The notes under the pieces: model-generated | Told to the model about the DNA's origin: nothing | What the model saw: the letters and a program-made list of their open reading frames with translations, nothing else | The model's database searches: none | Assembly (NCBI GenBank): GCA_965203985.1 | Contig: CBDBDS010000013.1 | Span: 186,001-250,000 of the forward strand | Length of the DNA: 64,000 nucleotides | Direction: 5' to 3' | From: Bin87 sp965203985 | Lineage (GTDB): Bacteria; Chloroflexota; Dehalococcoidia; Lucifugimonadales; UBA3495 | In this document: positions 8,392 through 17,266 of the stretch, piece by piece | Layout: each line of letters starts with the position of its first letter | Numbering within the stretch: the first letter of the stretch is position 1 | Position numbers and translations under genes: made by a program

Positions 8392-9492
8392 TTACACATT
8401 GCGCTGCTTGGGGTCCAACCGGTCACGCAGCCAGTCGCCCAGCAGGTTCACCGACAGCACGGTGAACAGGATGGCCAGGCCGGGGAAGAAGGAGACCCAC
8501 CACGAGTCGATGATGAGCTCGCGTCCGTCTGCTACCATGACGCCCCACGCCGGATTGGGACGGGGGATGCCCGCGCCCAGGAAGCTGAGGCCGGCTTCCA
8601 GCAGGATCACGAAACCCAGCTGTAGGGTGGCCAGCACGATGATCGTGTTCACCAGGTTGGGGAAGATGTGGCGCAGCATGATCCTGATTTCCGACGAGCC
8701 GGCCACCCGTGCCCGGGCGATGAAGTCCTGCGTCTTCAGCGCCAGCGTCTCCCCGCGAATCAGCCGGGCGTAGCGCGACCAGAGGAACAGGCACACCACG
8801 ATGAGCACGTTTTCGATGCGTGGCCCCAGGGTCGCCGCCAGCACCAGCGCCACGAGGATCAGCGAGATGGACAGCGACATGTCGACCAGCCGCATCACCA
8901 CCGTGTCCACCCAGCCGCCGTAATAGCCGGCCAGGATGCCCAGCACAGTGCCGATCAGCCCCGACACGAAGATCGCCATCATCGACACCACCAACGCCAG
9001 CCGGGCCCCGTGAACAATTCGGCTGAATATGTCCATGCCGTTCTTGTCGGTGCCCAGCAGGTATTTGCCCTGCCCGCCGGGTTTGACCACGATCTGGATC
9101 TGGTCACCCAGAACCGGAGCCTCGCCCTCGGCCTTGCCCACCACGGTGGCGTCGCCGATGCGGACGGTGCGTTCCGCGTCGGTCAGCTTGATTTCGTTCT
9201 GGCGGTTGTCCCGGTTCACCCGCTCCACAACCGTGCGATAGGACACCACGTCGCCGGACCAGGCCGGCGGGACCAGTCGGTCGTCGAGATCTCCGCGCCG
9301 CGGATTATGGGGAGCGATCAGCTCAGCGAAGACTGCCGGTATGAGCAGGAACACCAGCAGCATCGTGACCGGAAACAGGGGCAGCCGGCGAATTTCCGTG
9401 ATCCAATGACGGATCCTGGCGAGGGCGCCAGGGCGTACTGCCGCTTCTTCCGAGACGGGACTGGCGGGGGCTGGCGCCGTGGTGATAGCCAT
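8392..9492 (-). CDS. ABC transporter permease, DppC/OppC type
   Basis: A 366-residue inner-membrane permease of a peptide/nickel-type (family 5) ABC importer. The N-terminal membrane helix LFPVTMLLVFLLIPAVFAEL is followed by an external loop of about 100 residues (including GKYLLGTDKNGMDIFSRIVHGAR, the conserved segment before the permease core) and five further hydrophobic segments. RVAGSSEIRIMLRHIFPN is the EAA-like loop that contacts the ATPase. A GGAGA site precedes the ATG. It is separated from its partner permease by a 235-base gap holding an inverted repeat. It is longer than usual owing to the external loop. Confidence 0.9.
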   Translation of the reverse strand: MAITTAPAPASPVSEEAAVRPGALARIRHWITEIRRLPLFPVTMLLVFLLIPAVFAELIAPHNPRRGDLDDRLVPPAWSGDVVSYRTVVERVNRDNRQNEIKLTDAERTVRIGDATVVGKAEGEAPVLGDQIQIVVKPGGQGKYLLGTDKNGMDIFSRIVHGARLALVVSMMAIFVSGLIGTVLGILAGYYGGWVDTVVMRLVDMSLSISLILVALVLAATLGPRIENVLIVVCLFLWSRYARLIRGETLALKTQDFIARARVAGSSEIRIMLRHIFPNLVNTIIVLATLQLGFVILLEAGLSFLGAGIPRPNPAWGVMVADGRELIIDSWWVSFFPGLAILFTVLSVNLLGDWLRDRLDPKQRNV

Positions 9493-9568
9493 GTCTCATT
9501 CTCCACCGTTGGCCATTGTGTTTGTCGATTCCAATGCGTCTTTCGTATGTGTTCGGAAATCCAGGGGT

Positions 9569-9677
9569 TGTCATTGCGAGGCGCTTGCGCCGTGGCAATC
9601 TCGACGCCGTAGCGGCAACGTCCGGCCGGAAGGTCTCTCCTGCCCCGACGAGATTGCTACGCTCCGCTCGCAATGAC
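9569..9677. repeat. Interspersed inverted repeat, TGTCATTGCGAG family (copy 2)
   Basis: Begins TGTCATTGCGAG, with GGCAATCTCG inside, and ends CGAGATTGC...CTCGCAATGACA in inverted orientation. It fills most of the gap between the two permease genes and lies inside the presumed transporter operon, so its hairpin could affect transcript stability or readthrough. Confidence 0.85.
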
Positions 9678-9727
9678 ATTTCCCCACAAGTCTGAACAGT
9701 TACCGTCTTTCTTCCGTGTGCGCTCGC

Positions 9728-10651
9728 CTACGTGTAGCGGATCCGGGGATCCAGGTACGCGTAGAGTATGTCCACGATCAGGTTCGCGAAGATGTAGATG
9801 GACGATCCGATGATCACCACCGCCTGCAGCACCTGGAAGTCGCGCCCACGCACGGCGCCCACCGCCAACTGTCCCACGCCCGGCCACGAGAACACCGTTT
9901 CCACGATCACGGTGCCCGTGAACAGGCCGCCGATGATGATGGCAAAGTAGGTCAGTGGCGCAATAAAGGCGTTGCGGAGACAGTGTTTCCAGATCACTTT
10001 CCATTCCGGCACGCCCTTGATGCGCGCCAGTTTCACGAATTCCGTGTCCAGAACGTCCAGCATCGAGGAGCGGATCAGGCGCAGCAGCGCCGCCACCTGG
10101 AAGAAACCCAGGGTGAACGCCGGCATGATCATGTGGGACAGGCCGCCTTTGCCGGACGATGGCAGCCAGCCCAGTTGCACCGCAAAGAGCCACAGCAGCA
10201 TGATGCCCAGCCAGAAGCTCGGCACCGACTGGCCCAGGAAGGCCACCGCCTTGCCCTGGTAGTCCAGCCAGCCGTCCTTGCGCGCTGCGGTGATGACGCC
10301 CAGGGGCACTCCGAGGACCACGGCGATCACCATGGCCAGGCCCCCTAGTTGCAGCGTGGCCGGGAAGCGATCCATCACCATTCCCATGGCGGTCTGCCCG
10401 CCAAAGGCGTAGGACTCGCCGAAGTCGCCCTGGACGGCATTGCCCAGAAAGACCAGGTAGCGCATGTGCAGCGGCTTGTCCAGGCCCCATTTTTCCTTCA
10501 GGGCGGCGATGTCTTCGGGGGTCGCCTCACCCATGGGCAGCATCACCGAGGTAGGGTCCCCGGTGATGTTGGAGAGCATGAACACGATAATGCTCACCAG
10601 GAGCACGGCGATAATCGCCTGCCCAACGCGGAAGATTATGAACCGCTGCAT
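9728..10651 (-). CDS. ABC transporter permease, DppB/OppB type
   Basis: A 307-residue inner-membrane permease, normal length for the DppB family. It starts FIIFRVGQAIIAVLLVSIIVF, a typical first helix, then the external segment MGEATPEDIAALKEKWGLDKP seen in DppB proteins, and five more hydrophobic helices. ARIKGVPEWKVIWKHCLRNA is the EAA-like loop for ATPase contact. It would form the heterodimeric channel with the product of 8392-9492. Two small unrelated genes lie between it and the binding-protein gene. Confidence 0.92.
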   Translation of the reverse strand: MQRFIIFRVGQAIIAVLLVSIIVFMLSNITGDPTSVMLPMGEATPEDIAALKEKWGLDKPLHMRYLVFLGNAVQGDFGESYAFGGQTAMGMVMDRFPATLQLGGLAMVIAVVLGVPLGVITAARKDGWLDYQGKAVAFLGQSVPSFWLGIMLLWLFAVQLGWLPSSGKGGLSHMIMPAFTLGFFQVAALLRLIRSSMLDVLDTEFVKLARIKGVPEWKVIWKHCLRNAFIAPLTYFAIIIGGLFTGTVIVETVFSWPGVGQLAVGAVRGRDFQVLQAVVIIGSSIYIFANLIVDILYAYLDPRIRYT

Positions 10652-10717
10652 GATAGTCTCCTTACCATCCTATACTGCCATGCCGGTGAAAATCTGTGAT
10701 GTCCGAGGAATGCCTGC

Positions 10718-11041
10718 TCAGAATTGAGGTAGTCCGAAAGTGTCAACGAATTCTTTCAAATCGATGAGACGGGCCAGCGCCAATTGCATCGGTGTTGCGG
10801 AAACCCTTGCATTCTCCGACTCGCCGAAAACTCTGCGCATATTGGATTCGTTGAGAAAATCCGCCAGTTTGACCGCCGCCAATCGGTAGTCATTAGCGTC
10901 AATGTAATCCAGTATGTCTGCCAACTCTTCGGCGTAGCTCTCCAGCCCCAGGGCAAACAATTCACCACTGCAAATTCTGATGTATTCGCTTATCACGCGA
11001 TGATAAGTCCAGAATTGCTCCCGATAGCGGTCTGGCAGCAT
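10718..11041 (-). CDS. Hypothetical protein
   Basis: A 107-residue, mostly helical, soluble protein (starting MLPDRYREQFWTYH) that I do not recognise. The ATG at 11041 lies 7 bases after the stop of the upstream small gene; a longer frame from a TTG at 11098 would overlap that gene by 50 bases and is less likely. Segment LGLESYAEELADILDYIDAND is acidic and amphipathic. It forms a two-gene pair with 11049-11246, set inside the ABC transporter operon. Confidence 0.55.
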   Translation of the reverse strand: MLPDRYREQFWTYHRVISEYIRICSGELFALGLESYAEELADILDYIDANDYRLAAVKLADFLNESNMRRVFGESENARVSATPMQLALARLIDLKEFVDTFGLPQF

Positions 11042-11048
11042 ACTATGT

Positions 11049-11246
11049 TTAATCTTCCGAAACGGATCCTTCGTTGCGGTCGGCGCCGGCCTTTTCAATC
11101 TCGGTCAACCATTCCGGCTTTTTCGCCAAAGCTTCCTCGAGGCGCTGGCGTACCTCGTGGGTATCGCGGAAATGCGCCTCGACTTCAGCAAAATGTTCCG
11201 GTTTGACAAATGGCCGCAGATGTTCGGGCGTGTGCTTGAATTCCAT
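11049..11246 (-). CDS. Small hypothetical protein
   Basis: A 65-residue charged protein, starting MEFKHTPEHLRPFVKPEHF, with a predicted long helix (EVRQRLEEALAKKPEWLTEIEKAG) and an acidic tail. The family is not recognised. The stop lies 7 bases before the start of the next small gene and the start is 17 bases from the end of the binding-protein gene, so all are likely on one transcript. Small size and tight pairing resemble toxin-antitoxin layouts, but no TA family is visible. Confidence 0.5.
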   Translation of the reverse strand: MEFKHTPEHLRPFVKPEHFAEVEAHFRDTHEVRQRLEEALAKKPEWLTEIEKAGADRNEGSVSED

Positions 11247-11263
11247 GATTCGGCCTCACCCTG

Positions 11264-13084
11264 CTAACGCGCCGCCTTGGCATACTCCAGGTGGCCGAAG
11301 ACGCCGGTGAGGCTGCCGAACTTGTACTCGGCCACCTCTTCGGGGTTCGCCACCAACGTGGCGCGGACGTTGACGATGGGGATGGTGCGGTAGTTGTCGT
11401 AGATGTGGTCGCCCATCTCCTGCGCCAACCGGTGCCGCTCGGCCGGGTCGGTTTCCCTGAGGAGCGCCTCGTAGTTGTCGTCGTAGATCTGGTGCTCGAC
11501 GTAGGCCACCCCGCCGCCGGGAAGGCCGGTTTCCGGATTAATCTCGCCCGTGTAGTAGTAGATGCGGGCGTTGGCGTTGATCTGCCGGATGGTCTGGCGC
11601 ACGGGGAGGATGAAGTGAGCGTCGTGCTGGTCGCGGAAGGCATCCAGCGCGCGGGCGAATTCCACCTCAACCAACTTCACGTCGATGCCGATGTCCTGGA
11701 AGGACTGGGCAACGGTCTGAGCGACCTCGATGGTCTCCGGCAAGCCCGGCAGGCTGCTCTGCCACACTTCCATGTAGAAACGGTTCTGGCCGTTGTCGCC
11801 GGGGAAGCCGGCCTCGTCCAGAAGCTCCTTGGCCCGTTCCGGATCGTAGCCGTACCTCTCGTCGAATTCGTCGGCCCAGCGGGGGTTCCAGCCCTCCAGG
11901 GTGTCGTGGAAGATGGTGTTGTACATGGGCTCGCCGCGGCCCTTGAACAGCTCGTTGATGATCTGCTCGCGGTTGATGGCTCGGTTCATGGCCTCGCGGA
12001 CCAGGCGACCGGTCTCGCCGGCAGCCGTCCAGGGCTCGGTGTCGGGGTTCCAGTTGACCTCGCTGAGCTCGTACTGCCCAAAGGGCATGATGGTCAGGCC
12101 AACGGAAGGCAGCGGGCTCTCGAACACCTCCATGCCCTCGTCGATGGCCTGCTGGTGCAGCACCTTGGGGATGTCCACCATGTTGGCCTCGCCGGTGAGC
12201 AGCATGGCCAAACGGGTGAGGTCCTCCGGGGTGGTGCTGATGCGTAGGCGCTTGAACTCGGGGTTCACCCGCCAGTGGTCGTAGGGAACTGCTTCGTACT
12301 CGGTGTACTCCTTGAGCTCGCGGTTGACGAACTGGAAGCCGCCGGTTCCGGCCGGGCCCTGCTCGAACATGGCGTCGCCTTCGGCCGCGTGCTGGGCCGA
12401 GCTGCGAATCGCCGCGCACGGCACCACCAGGATGTTGAACCACCAGTCGGCGACGTCAACCTGGGGCTGGGCCAGCGTCATCTTCAATGTGTAATCGTCG
12501 ATGACCTCCGCTTGGCCGGCGTCGATCATCTCCGTCATGGAGTCGTACCCCATGAACTTCTTCAGGGGACCTTTGCAGCCGGCCAGGGGATCGGACATCT
12601 GCTGGTCGACGGTGAAGATGAAGTCCTGGACGGTGAACTCGCCCCAGCCGAAGTGCATCTCCACGCCTTCCTGGAGGTAGAAGGTGTACTCGCTGGCATC
12701 GGGGCTGACATCCCATTCCCGGGCCAACTGGGGCAGGATTGTGGAGACGCCGGTGTCCGGCGAAATGGTGGTCGGGTTTTCCCAGATGGGCCGGAACACC
12801 AGGTGCCCGCTGCTGGTGGCCAGCCAGGGGAAGAAGGTGTCCTGGGGCAGCGGGGTCACGGCCAGGTGGAGGTAGGTGTCCTCATCGGCCATGGCCGGCA
12901 TGGCGGTGGGCTCGGGAGCGGCGGTGGCCGCGGCCTGGTCCGGAGCCGCCGGGGCAGCGGTGGCGGCCGGAGCGGCGACCGGCTCCGGAGCCGAGCCGCC
13001 ACAGGCGACAATCACGGATAGGAATATAATCAGCAGGGGAACTGCGGCTATGCGCGACGCGTTTCGGATACTGCGAACTGCCAT
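11264..13084 (-). CDS. ABC transporter substrate-binding lipoprotein, peptide type
   Basis: A 606-residue SBP_bac_5 (family 5) extracellular binding protein. The N-terminus is a lipoprotein signal peptide, a hydrophobic stretch ending in IVACGG with the lipobox Cys near residue 28, followed by a low-complexity Ala/Pro/Thr linker to about residue 65. FRPIWENPTTISPDTG and the later REAMNRAINREQIINELFKG match conserved SBP_bac_5 segments. It is the first gene of the minus-strand transporter block and would deliver a ligand (peptide, nickel complex or other) to the permeases at 8392-10651. Confidence 0.92.
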   Translation of the reverse strand: MAVRSIRNASRIAAVPLLIIFLSVIVACGGSAPEPVAAPAATAAPAAPDQAAATAAPEPTAMPAMADEDTYLHLAVTPLPQDTFFPWLATSSGHLVFRPIWENPTTISPDTGVSTILPQLAREWDVSPDASEYTFYLQEGVEMHFGWGEFTVQDFIFTVDQQMSDPLAGCKGPLKKFMGYDSMTEMIDAGQAEVIDDYTLKMTLAQPQVDVADWWFNILVVPCAAIRSSAQHAAEGDAMFEQGPAGTGGFQFVNRELKEYTEYEAVPYDHWRVNPEFKRLRISTTPEDLTRLAMLLTGEANMVDIPKVLHQQAIDEGMEVFESPLPSVGLTIMPFGQYELSEVNWNPDTEPWTAAGETGRLVREAMNRAINREQIINELFKGRGEPMYNTIFHDTLEGWNPRWADEFDERYGYDPERAKELLDEAGFPGDNGQNRFYMEVWQSSLPGLPETIEVAQTVAQSFQDIGIDVKLVEVEFARALDAFRDQHDAHFILPVRQTIRQINANARIYYYTGEINPETGLPGGGVAYVEHQIYDDNYEALLRETDPAERHRLAQEMGDHIYDNYRTIPIVNVRATLVANPEEVAEYKFGSLTGVFGHLEYAKAAR

Positions 13085-13155
13085 GCGGATACCTCCGTAT
13101 CAGTCAGCGGATTCCCATGTGCCGCCAAACATTAGCATCGGCAATAACTGATGTC

Positions 13156-13206
13156 AAATATTCGACTCAGTGATAATATGCGGGGCGTAAAATATTCAAA
13201 TCAGTG
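13156..13206. promoter_or_regulatory. Direct repeat, possible operator upstream of the binding-protein gene
   Basis: AAATATTCGACTCAGTG (13156-13172) recurs as AAATATTCAAATCAGTG (13190-13206), 15 of 17 bases identical, offset 34 bases (about three helical turns). It lies 70-120 bases upstream of the binding-protein start and in an AT-rich stretch unlike its surroundings. Two same-face sites of this kind suggest a regulator-binding region; the regulator is unknown. Confidence 0.4.
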
Positions 13207-13342
13207 CCGATTTAGTTGATTGTCGTTGTTGAACGGTTTCATGCCGAGCGGTATCGTCACCCCGATAACGCTTTACGGACGTGGAGGAGCCTCCGGCTGG
13301 ATTGCGTGGCTTTACGCCGGCTGAACCCCTTTCGGATTGCCG

Positions 13343-13371
13343 TTGCGCGGGCGCATTTGCAACCATATACT
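13343..13371 (+). promoter_or_regulatory. Candidate promoter for the CoA-transferase pair
   Basis: TTGCGC (13343-13348) and TATACT (13366-13371) are spaced by 17 bases, about 60 bases upstream of the ATG at 13430. The remaining sequence between 13085 and 13430 holds no convincing gene. Confidence 0.35.
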
Positions 13372-13429
13372 CCCGCGCGGTTACATTTGTCGTTGAAGCA
13401 ATACTCGGATCAGCGGTTTACAAAATATT

Positions 13430-14653
13430 ATGTCGTCCACGTCGGCAAGGCCTCCGTCACACCTGACTTCCGCGCAATCGCCCGCGCCATTGGAAGGCGT
13501 GCGCGTGGTTGAGTGGGGCGAGATGGTATCGGCGCCCTTTTGCGCCAAGCTCCTGGCGGAGTTGGGCGCGGATGTTATCAAGGTAGAGCCGTCTGAAGGC
13601 GACGCGGCGCGCCGCGCTGGACCCTTTCCCGGTCGAGAACGCCACGCCGAACGGAGCGGGCTGTTCCTGTTTGCCAACCTGGGTAAGCGAGGAGTGACCC
13701 TGGACACCGACACGCGAAACGGCATTGAGCGGCTGCACAACCTGCTGACCGGCGCCGACATGTTTGTCGAGAACCAGCCTTTCCCGGCCCTGGAGCCGGC
13801 GGGGATCGACTCGGCTTCCCTGCGCCGTCGTCATCCTCACCTGATAACCGTGTCGCTGTCACCCTACGGGCGCACCGGCGACTACCGGGAGTACGCCGGC
13901 TACGACCTGCAGGTGAACGCCCTCAGCGGCATGAGCTTCGGCACGGGCCACCCGCATCGAGAGCCGCTCACCACGCCGGACCGCCAGGCCGGCTATCTGG
14001 CCGGCCTCGGTGGGGCCTACGCCACCATCGTCGCCTTGCTGGCTCGCGAGGCGAACCTGTCCGGCGACGGCGAGAACGCCGGTGGGCAGTACATCGACGT
14101 CGCCGATTCGGGAGTGATCAGCACGTTGCTGACCGGTTACCACCTGCCCACTTTCATCTATCGCGGCATCGCCGGCTCGCGCTCGGGGAACCGGATGCGC
14201 CTGGGCCTCTTTCCCAACTGCGTGCTGCCCTGCCGGGACGGCTACGTGTGCATCGACGCCCCGCAGATGGAACAGTACCAGCGGTTCCTGCGCCTGATGG
14301 GTGACCCGGACTGGACCGAAAATCCACGCTACCGGGACCGGCGCGCCATGAGCGATCAATACCCCGAGGAGGCCGAAAACCTGATCGCCCCCTGGTTCAT
14401 GGAACACGACAAGGAGGAGATCCTGCAACTGTGCCTGGAGAACCGAATCCCGTGCGCCCCGGTTCTGACCATGGACGAGGCGCTGGAAATGCCCCACCTG
14501 CACCAGCGGGACTGGTTCGTTGAGTCCGAACATCCCGAGGCCGGCGGCTACCGCTATCCCGGCGCTCCGGTGCGGCTGCACGGTTCGCCGTGCCGCATCG
14601 TCCGTCCCGCTCCCCTGCTGGGACAGCACAACGCCGATGTGTTCGGAGAATGA
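13430..14653 (+). CDS. CaiB/BaiF family III CoA-transferase
   Basis: A 407-residue cytoplasmic family III CoA-transferase, moving CoA between acyl donors and carboxylic acids. The N-terminal segment LEGVRVVEWGEMVSAPFCAKLLAELGADVIKVE (first half: LEGVRVVEWGEMVSAP) is the family's opening fold, and GYDLQVNALSGM follows. In the active-site segment GQYIDVADSGVIS I do not see the Asp/Glu where family members usually have the catalytic acid; alignment by eye places Gly there. No clear Shine-Dalgarno sequence precedes the ATG, so the true start may be slightly downstream. Its last bases overlap the next CoA-transferase gene (ATGA). Confidence 0.88.
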   Translation: MSSTSARPPSHLTSAQSPAPLEGVRVVEWGEMVSAPFCAKLLAELGADVIKVEPSEGDAARRAGPFPGRERHAERSGLFLFANLGKRGVTLDTDTRNGIERLHNLLTGADMFVENQPFPALEPAGIDSASLRRRHPHLITVSLSPYGRTGDYREYAGYDLQVNALSGMSFGTGHPHREPLTTPDRQAGYLAGLGGAYATIVALLAREANLSGDGENAGGQYIDVADSGVISTLLTGYHLPTFIYRGIAGSRSGNRMRLGLFPNCVLPCRDGYVCIDAPQMEQYQRFLRLMGDPDWTENPRYRDRRAMSDQYPEEAENLIAPWFMEHDKEEILQLCLENRIPCAPVLTMDEALEMPHLHQRDWFVESEHPEAGGYRYPGAPVRLHGSPCRIVRPAPLLGQHNADVFGE

Positions 14654-15933
14654 TGGTTCGCAGTAGTCCGATGCCTCTGCCCCCGCTGCGCAACGTCCGC
14701 GTCGTGGACCTGGGTTCCGCCTGGGCCGGGCCGATGGCCGGGCACCTGCTGGCGGACATGGGCGCGGAGGTAATCAAGATCGAGAGCCGGGCGCGCCTGG
14801 ACGGCATGCGATTAGGTCGTCCCATGGTCGGTGAAGACTTGACTGGAGGAGACCGCGGCCTCTGGCCCGAACTGCAACCGGTGTTCCACGGCCTCAACCG
14901 GAACAAGCTCAGCGTCACGCTGAACCTGCGCACTGAAGCGGGCCGCAGCATCCTGCGACGGCTGGCCTCGGTCAGCGACGTGGTGCTGGCGAATTTCTCC
15001 CCGGGAGTGCTGGAACGGCTGGGCATGGACCACGCCAGCCTCCGGGCGGTCAAGCCGGACATCATCGTGGCATCCATGCCGGCCTTCGGCGACACCGGTC
15101 CGCTGCGCGAGATGGTGGCCTACGCGCCCATCATCCAGGCCATGTCGGGCATGATGAGCCTGGTGGGTTACGCGCCGGAAGAAGGTGAGCCACTGGTGGG
15201 CGAACTCCAAGCGGCGTGGAGCGATACCGTGGCTGCCCTGTGCGCGGCGCTGGGGGTGGCGGCGGCGCTGCGGCACCGCAACCGCACCGGCGCCGGGCAG
15301 TACGTGGAAGCCGCCCACCTGGAGGGCACGGCCGCGTTGCTGGGGGCGCCGATGCTGGAGTACCAGATGACGGGCGATATCCCGGTTCCGCCCGGCAACG
15401 ACGACCCGGACTTCGCGCCGCACAACAATTACCCCTGCGCCGGTGAGGACGCCTGGGTCGCCATCGCCGTTCGCACCGAGGAAGAATGGCAGGCATTGGC
15501 CGGCGTCATCGACAACGATAGCGCCGGGTGTTCCGGCCTGGCCGCCGACGCCAGGTTCGCCGATAAATCGTCCCGATGGACCAACCGGCGTGACTTGGAC
15601 GAGCGCATTGCGGCGTGGACGCGCCGCCTCAGCCCCCAGCAGGTGGTGGAAAGGTTGCAGACGGCGGGAGTGGCGGCCATGCCGGTGATGAACATCGCCG
15701 ATCAGTTCGCCGACCCACACCTGAACGCCCGGGAGACCTACGTGGAAATCGACCACCCCCACGTCGGCGCTGAGATGGTCTACGGAGTCCCCTGGCGGTT
15801 CAGCGACACCCCCGGCTCGGTGCGGGCGCCGGCTCCGTTGCTGGGCCAGCACAACATGTACGTGTTGCAGGAACTGCTGGGTATGACCGAGACGCGGATC
15901 GACGAACTCGTGGCGCAGCAAGTCGTGTACTGA
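14650..15933 (+). CDS. CaiB/BaiF family III CoA-transferase
   Basis: A 427-residue paralog of the preceding enzyme. VRVVDLGSAWAGPMAGHLLA and MGAEVIKIESRARLDG match the family N-terminus; GQYVEAAHLEG carries a Glu at the position of the catalytic acid. The ATG overlaps the stop of the upstream gene by 4 bases (ATGA), with GGAGA upstream, so the two are translationally coupled and may form one heteromeric transferase, as known for several family III pairs such as succinyl-CoA:benzylsuccinate CoA-transferase. Confidence 0.9.
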   Translation: MMVRSSPMPLPPLRNVRVVDLGSAWAGPMAGHLLADMGAEVIKIESRARLDGMRLGRPMVGEDLTGGDRGLWPELQPVFHGLNRNKLSVTLNLRTEAGRSILRRLASVSDVVLANFSPGVLERLGMDHASLRAVKPDIIVASMPAFGDTGPLREMVAYAPIIQAMSGMMSLVGYAPEEGEPLVGELQAAWSDTVAALCAALGVAAALRHRNRTGAGQYVEAAHLEGTAALLGAPMLEYQMTGDIPVPPGNDDPDFAPHNNYPCAGEDAWVAIAVRTEEEWQALAGVIDNDSAGCSGLAADARFADKSSRWTNRRDLDERIAAWTRRLSPQQVVERLQTAGVAAMPVMNIADQFADPHLNARETYVEIDHPHVGAEMVYGVPWRFSDTPGSVRAPAPLLGQHNMYVLQELLGMTETRIDELVAQQVVY

Positions 15934-16155
15934 CGTGCGCAATCGTGGCGGCGGCGCGGAACTCTTGCGGCGGTTGCGGGCAGCCTGTCGCCTCGTATTC
16001 TGCTTGCAGCGGTATGCAGCCTATGGTAACGTGACCCAACTTAAGATCGCGGGAACATAGTGTGTCCGGCGAGCAGGAAAAGTATCAAAGGTTCTCACCG
16101 AGATACCCCACAGATTGGCCAGTGCGTCAAGCACTCACCGAGGAGGAGGTTTGCA

Positions 16156-17199
16156 GTGGACCCGCTGTTGGAAGTCAAGAATCTGCAAACATACTTTTTC
16201 ACCTACGAAGGCGTGGTCAAGGCAGTTGACGATGTGACCTATGAGGTGATGCCCGGCGAAACGCTCGGGCTGGTCGGCGAAAGCGGATGTGGTAAGAGCG
16301 TCAGCGCCCTATCCCTCATGCGCCTGATCCCCGACCCGCCTGGCAAGACCGTGGGCGGCGAGGTCCTGTTCGACGGCGAGGACATCCTCCAGATCGACAT
16401 GGACGACATGCGCCGGATACGCGGGGCAAAGATGGCCATGGTGTTCCAGGAACCCATGACCTCCCTGAACCCGGTGCTCACGCTGGACCGGCAGTTGACC
16501 GAGACCATCCAGTTGCACCTGGGCAAGAACCGCGACGAAGCCCGTCGTGACGCGGTCGACCTGCTGGCCCGGGTGGGTATCCCCGACCCGGAGCGGCGCA
16601 TCCGCCAGTATCCGCACCAGTTCAGCGGGGGCATGCGCCAGCGCGTTATGATCGCCATGGCTCTGAGCTGCAACCCGCAGCTGATCATCGCCGACGAGCC
16701 GACCACCGCTCTGGACGTGACTATTCAGGCCCAGATCCTGGAGTTGATGAAGTCTCTCACCCAGGACTTGGGCGTGGCGCTCATCATCATCACGCACAAC
16801 CTGGGCGTCGTGGCCCGCTACGCCGACCGGGTGAACGTGATGTACGCCGGCAAGATCATCGAACGCGGTTCCGCCTTCGAGATCTACACCAACCCCCGCC
16901 ACCCCTACACCGTCGGGTTGCTGGACTCGGTGCCGCGCCTGGACCAGCGCCTCATGGACGAGGAGGGCCAGGCGGCCAAATTGGTGCCCATCGAAGGCCA
17001 GCCGCCGGACCTGGTCAACCTGCCCCAGGGGTGCTCCTTCCGCGCCCGCTGCCGTTTCGCCATTGACAAGTGCGTGACTGAAGCGCCGCCGCTGATGCCG
17101 GTGGAGAGCAACTCATCAGAGGAGCCCCACGTGTCCGCCTGCTGGCGCTCGGAAATCCTCGGCGTGCAGGCGTTGAGCTACGCCATGGGAACCGGCTAG
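16156..17199 (+). CDS. ABC transporter ATPase, DppD/OppD type
   Basis: A 347-residue cytoplasmic ATPase. Walker A GESGCGKS, signature FSGGMRQRV, Walker B LIIADEPTTALD and the His switch TH are all present. The C-terminal oligopeptide-transporter extension has the cysteine motif CSFRARCRFAIDKC...C, which in this family can bind a 4Fe-4S cluster. The start is the GTG at 16156 because AGGAGGAGG ends 6 bases upstream. With the next gene it supplies the ATPase pair for the importer encoded on the opposite strand at 8392-13084. Confidence 0.92.
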   Translation: MDPLLEVKNLQTYFFTYEGVVKAVDDVTYEVMPGETLGLVGESGCGKSVSALSLMRLIPDPPGKTVGGEVLFDGEDILQIDMDDMRRIRGAKMAMVFQEPMTSLNPVLTLDRQLTETIQLHLGKNRDEARRDAVDLLARVGIPDPERRIRQYPHQFSGGMRQRVMIAMALSCNPQLIIADEPTTALDVTIQAQILELMKSLTQDLGVALIIITHNLGVVARYADRVNVMYAGKIIERGSAFEIYTNPRHPYTVGLLDSVPRLDQRLMDEEGQAAKLVPIEGQPPDLVNLPQGCSFRARCRFAIDKCVTEAPPLMPVESNSSEEPHVSACWRSEILGVQALSYAMGTG

Positions 17200-17266
17200 G
17201 ACGCCGGCCCCGCCATCGTCATTGGGTTTCGATTGGGAATGACGGTCCTGAAAAGGGAGTTTCACG

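Noticed and set aside
13216..13512. 98-codon open frame upstream of the CoA-transferase pair
   Set aside because: Runs through the promoter region and start of the CoA-transferase gene in another frame; no ribosome-binding site or family.
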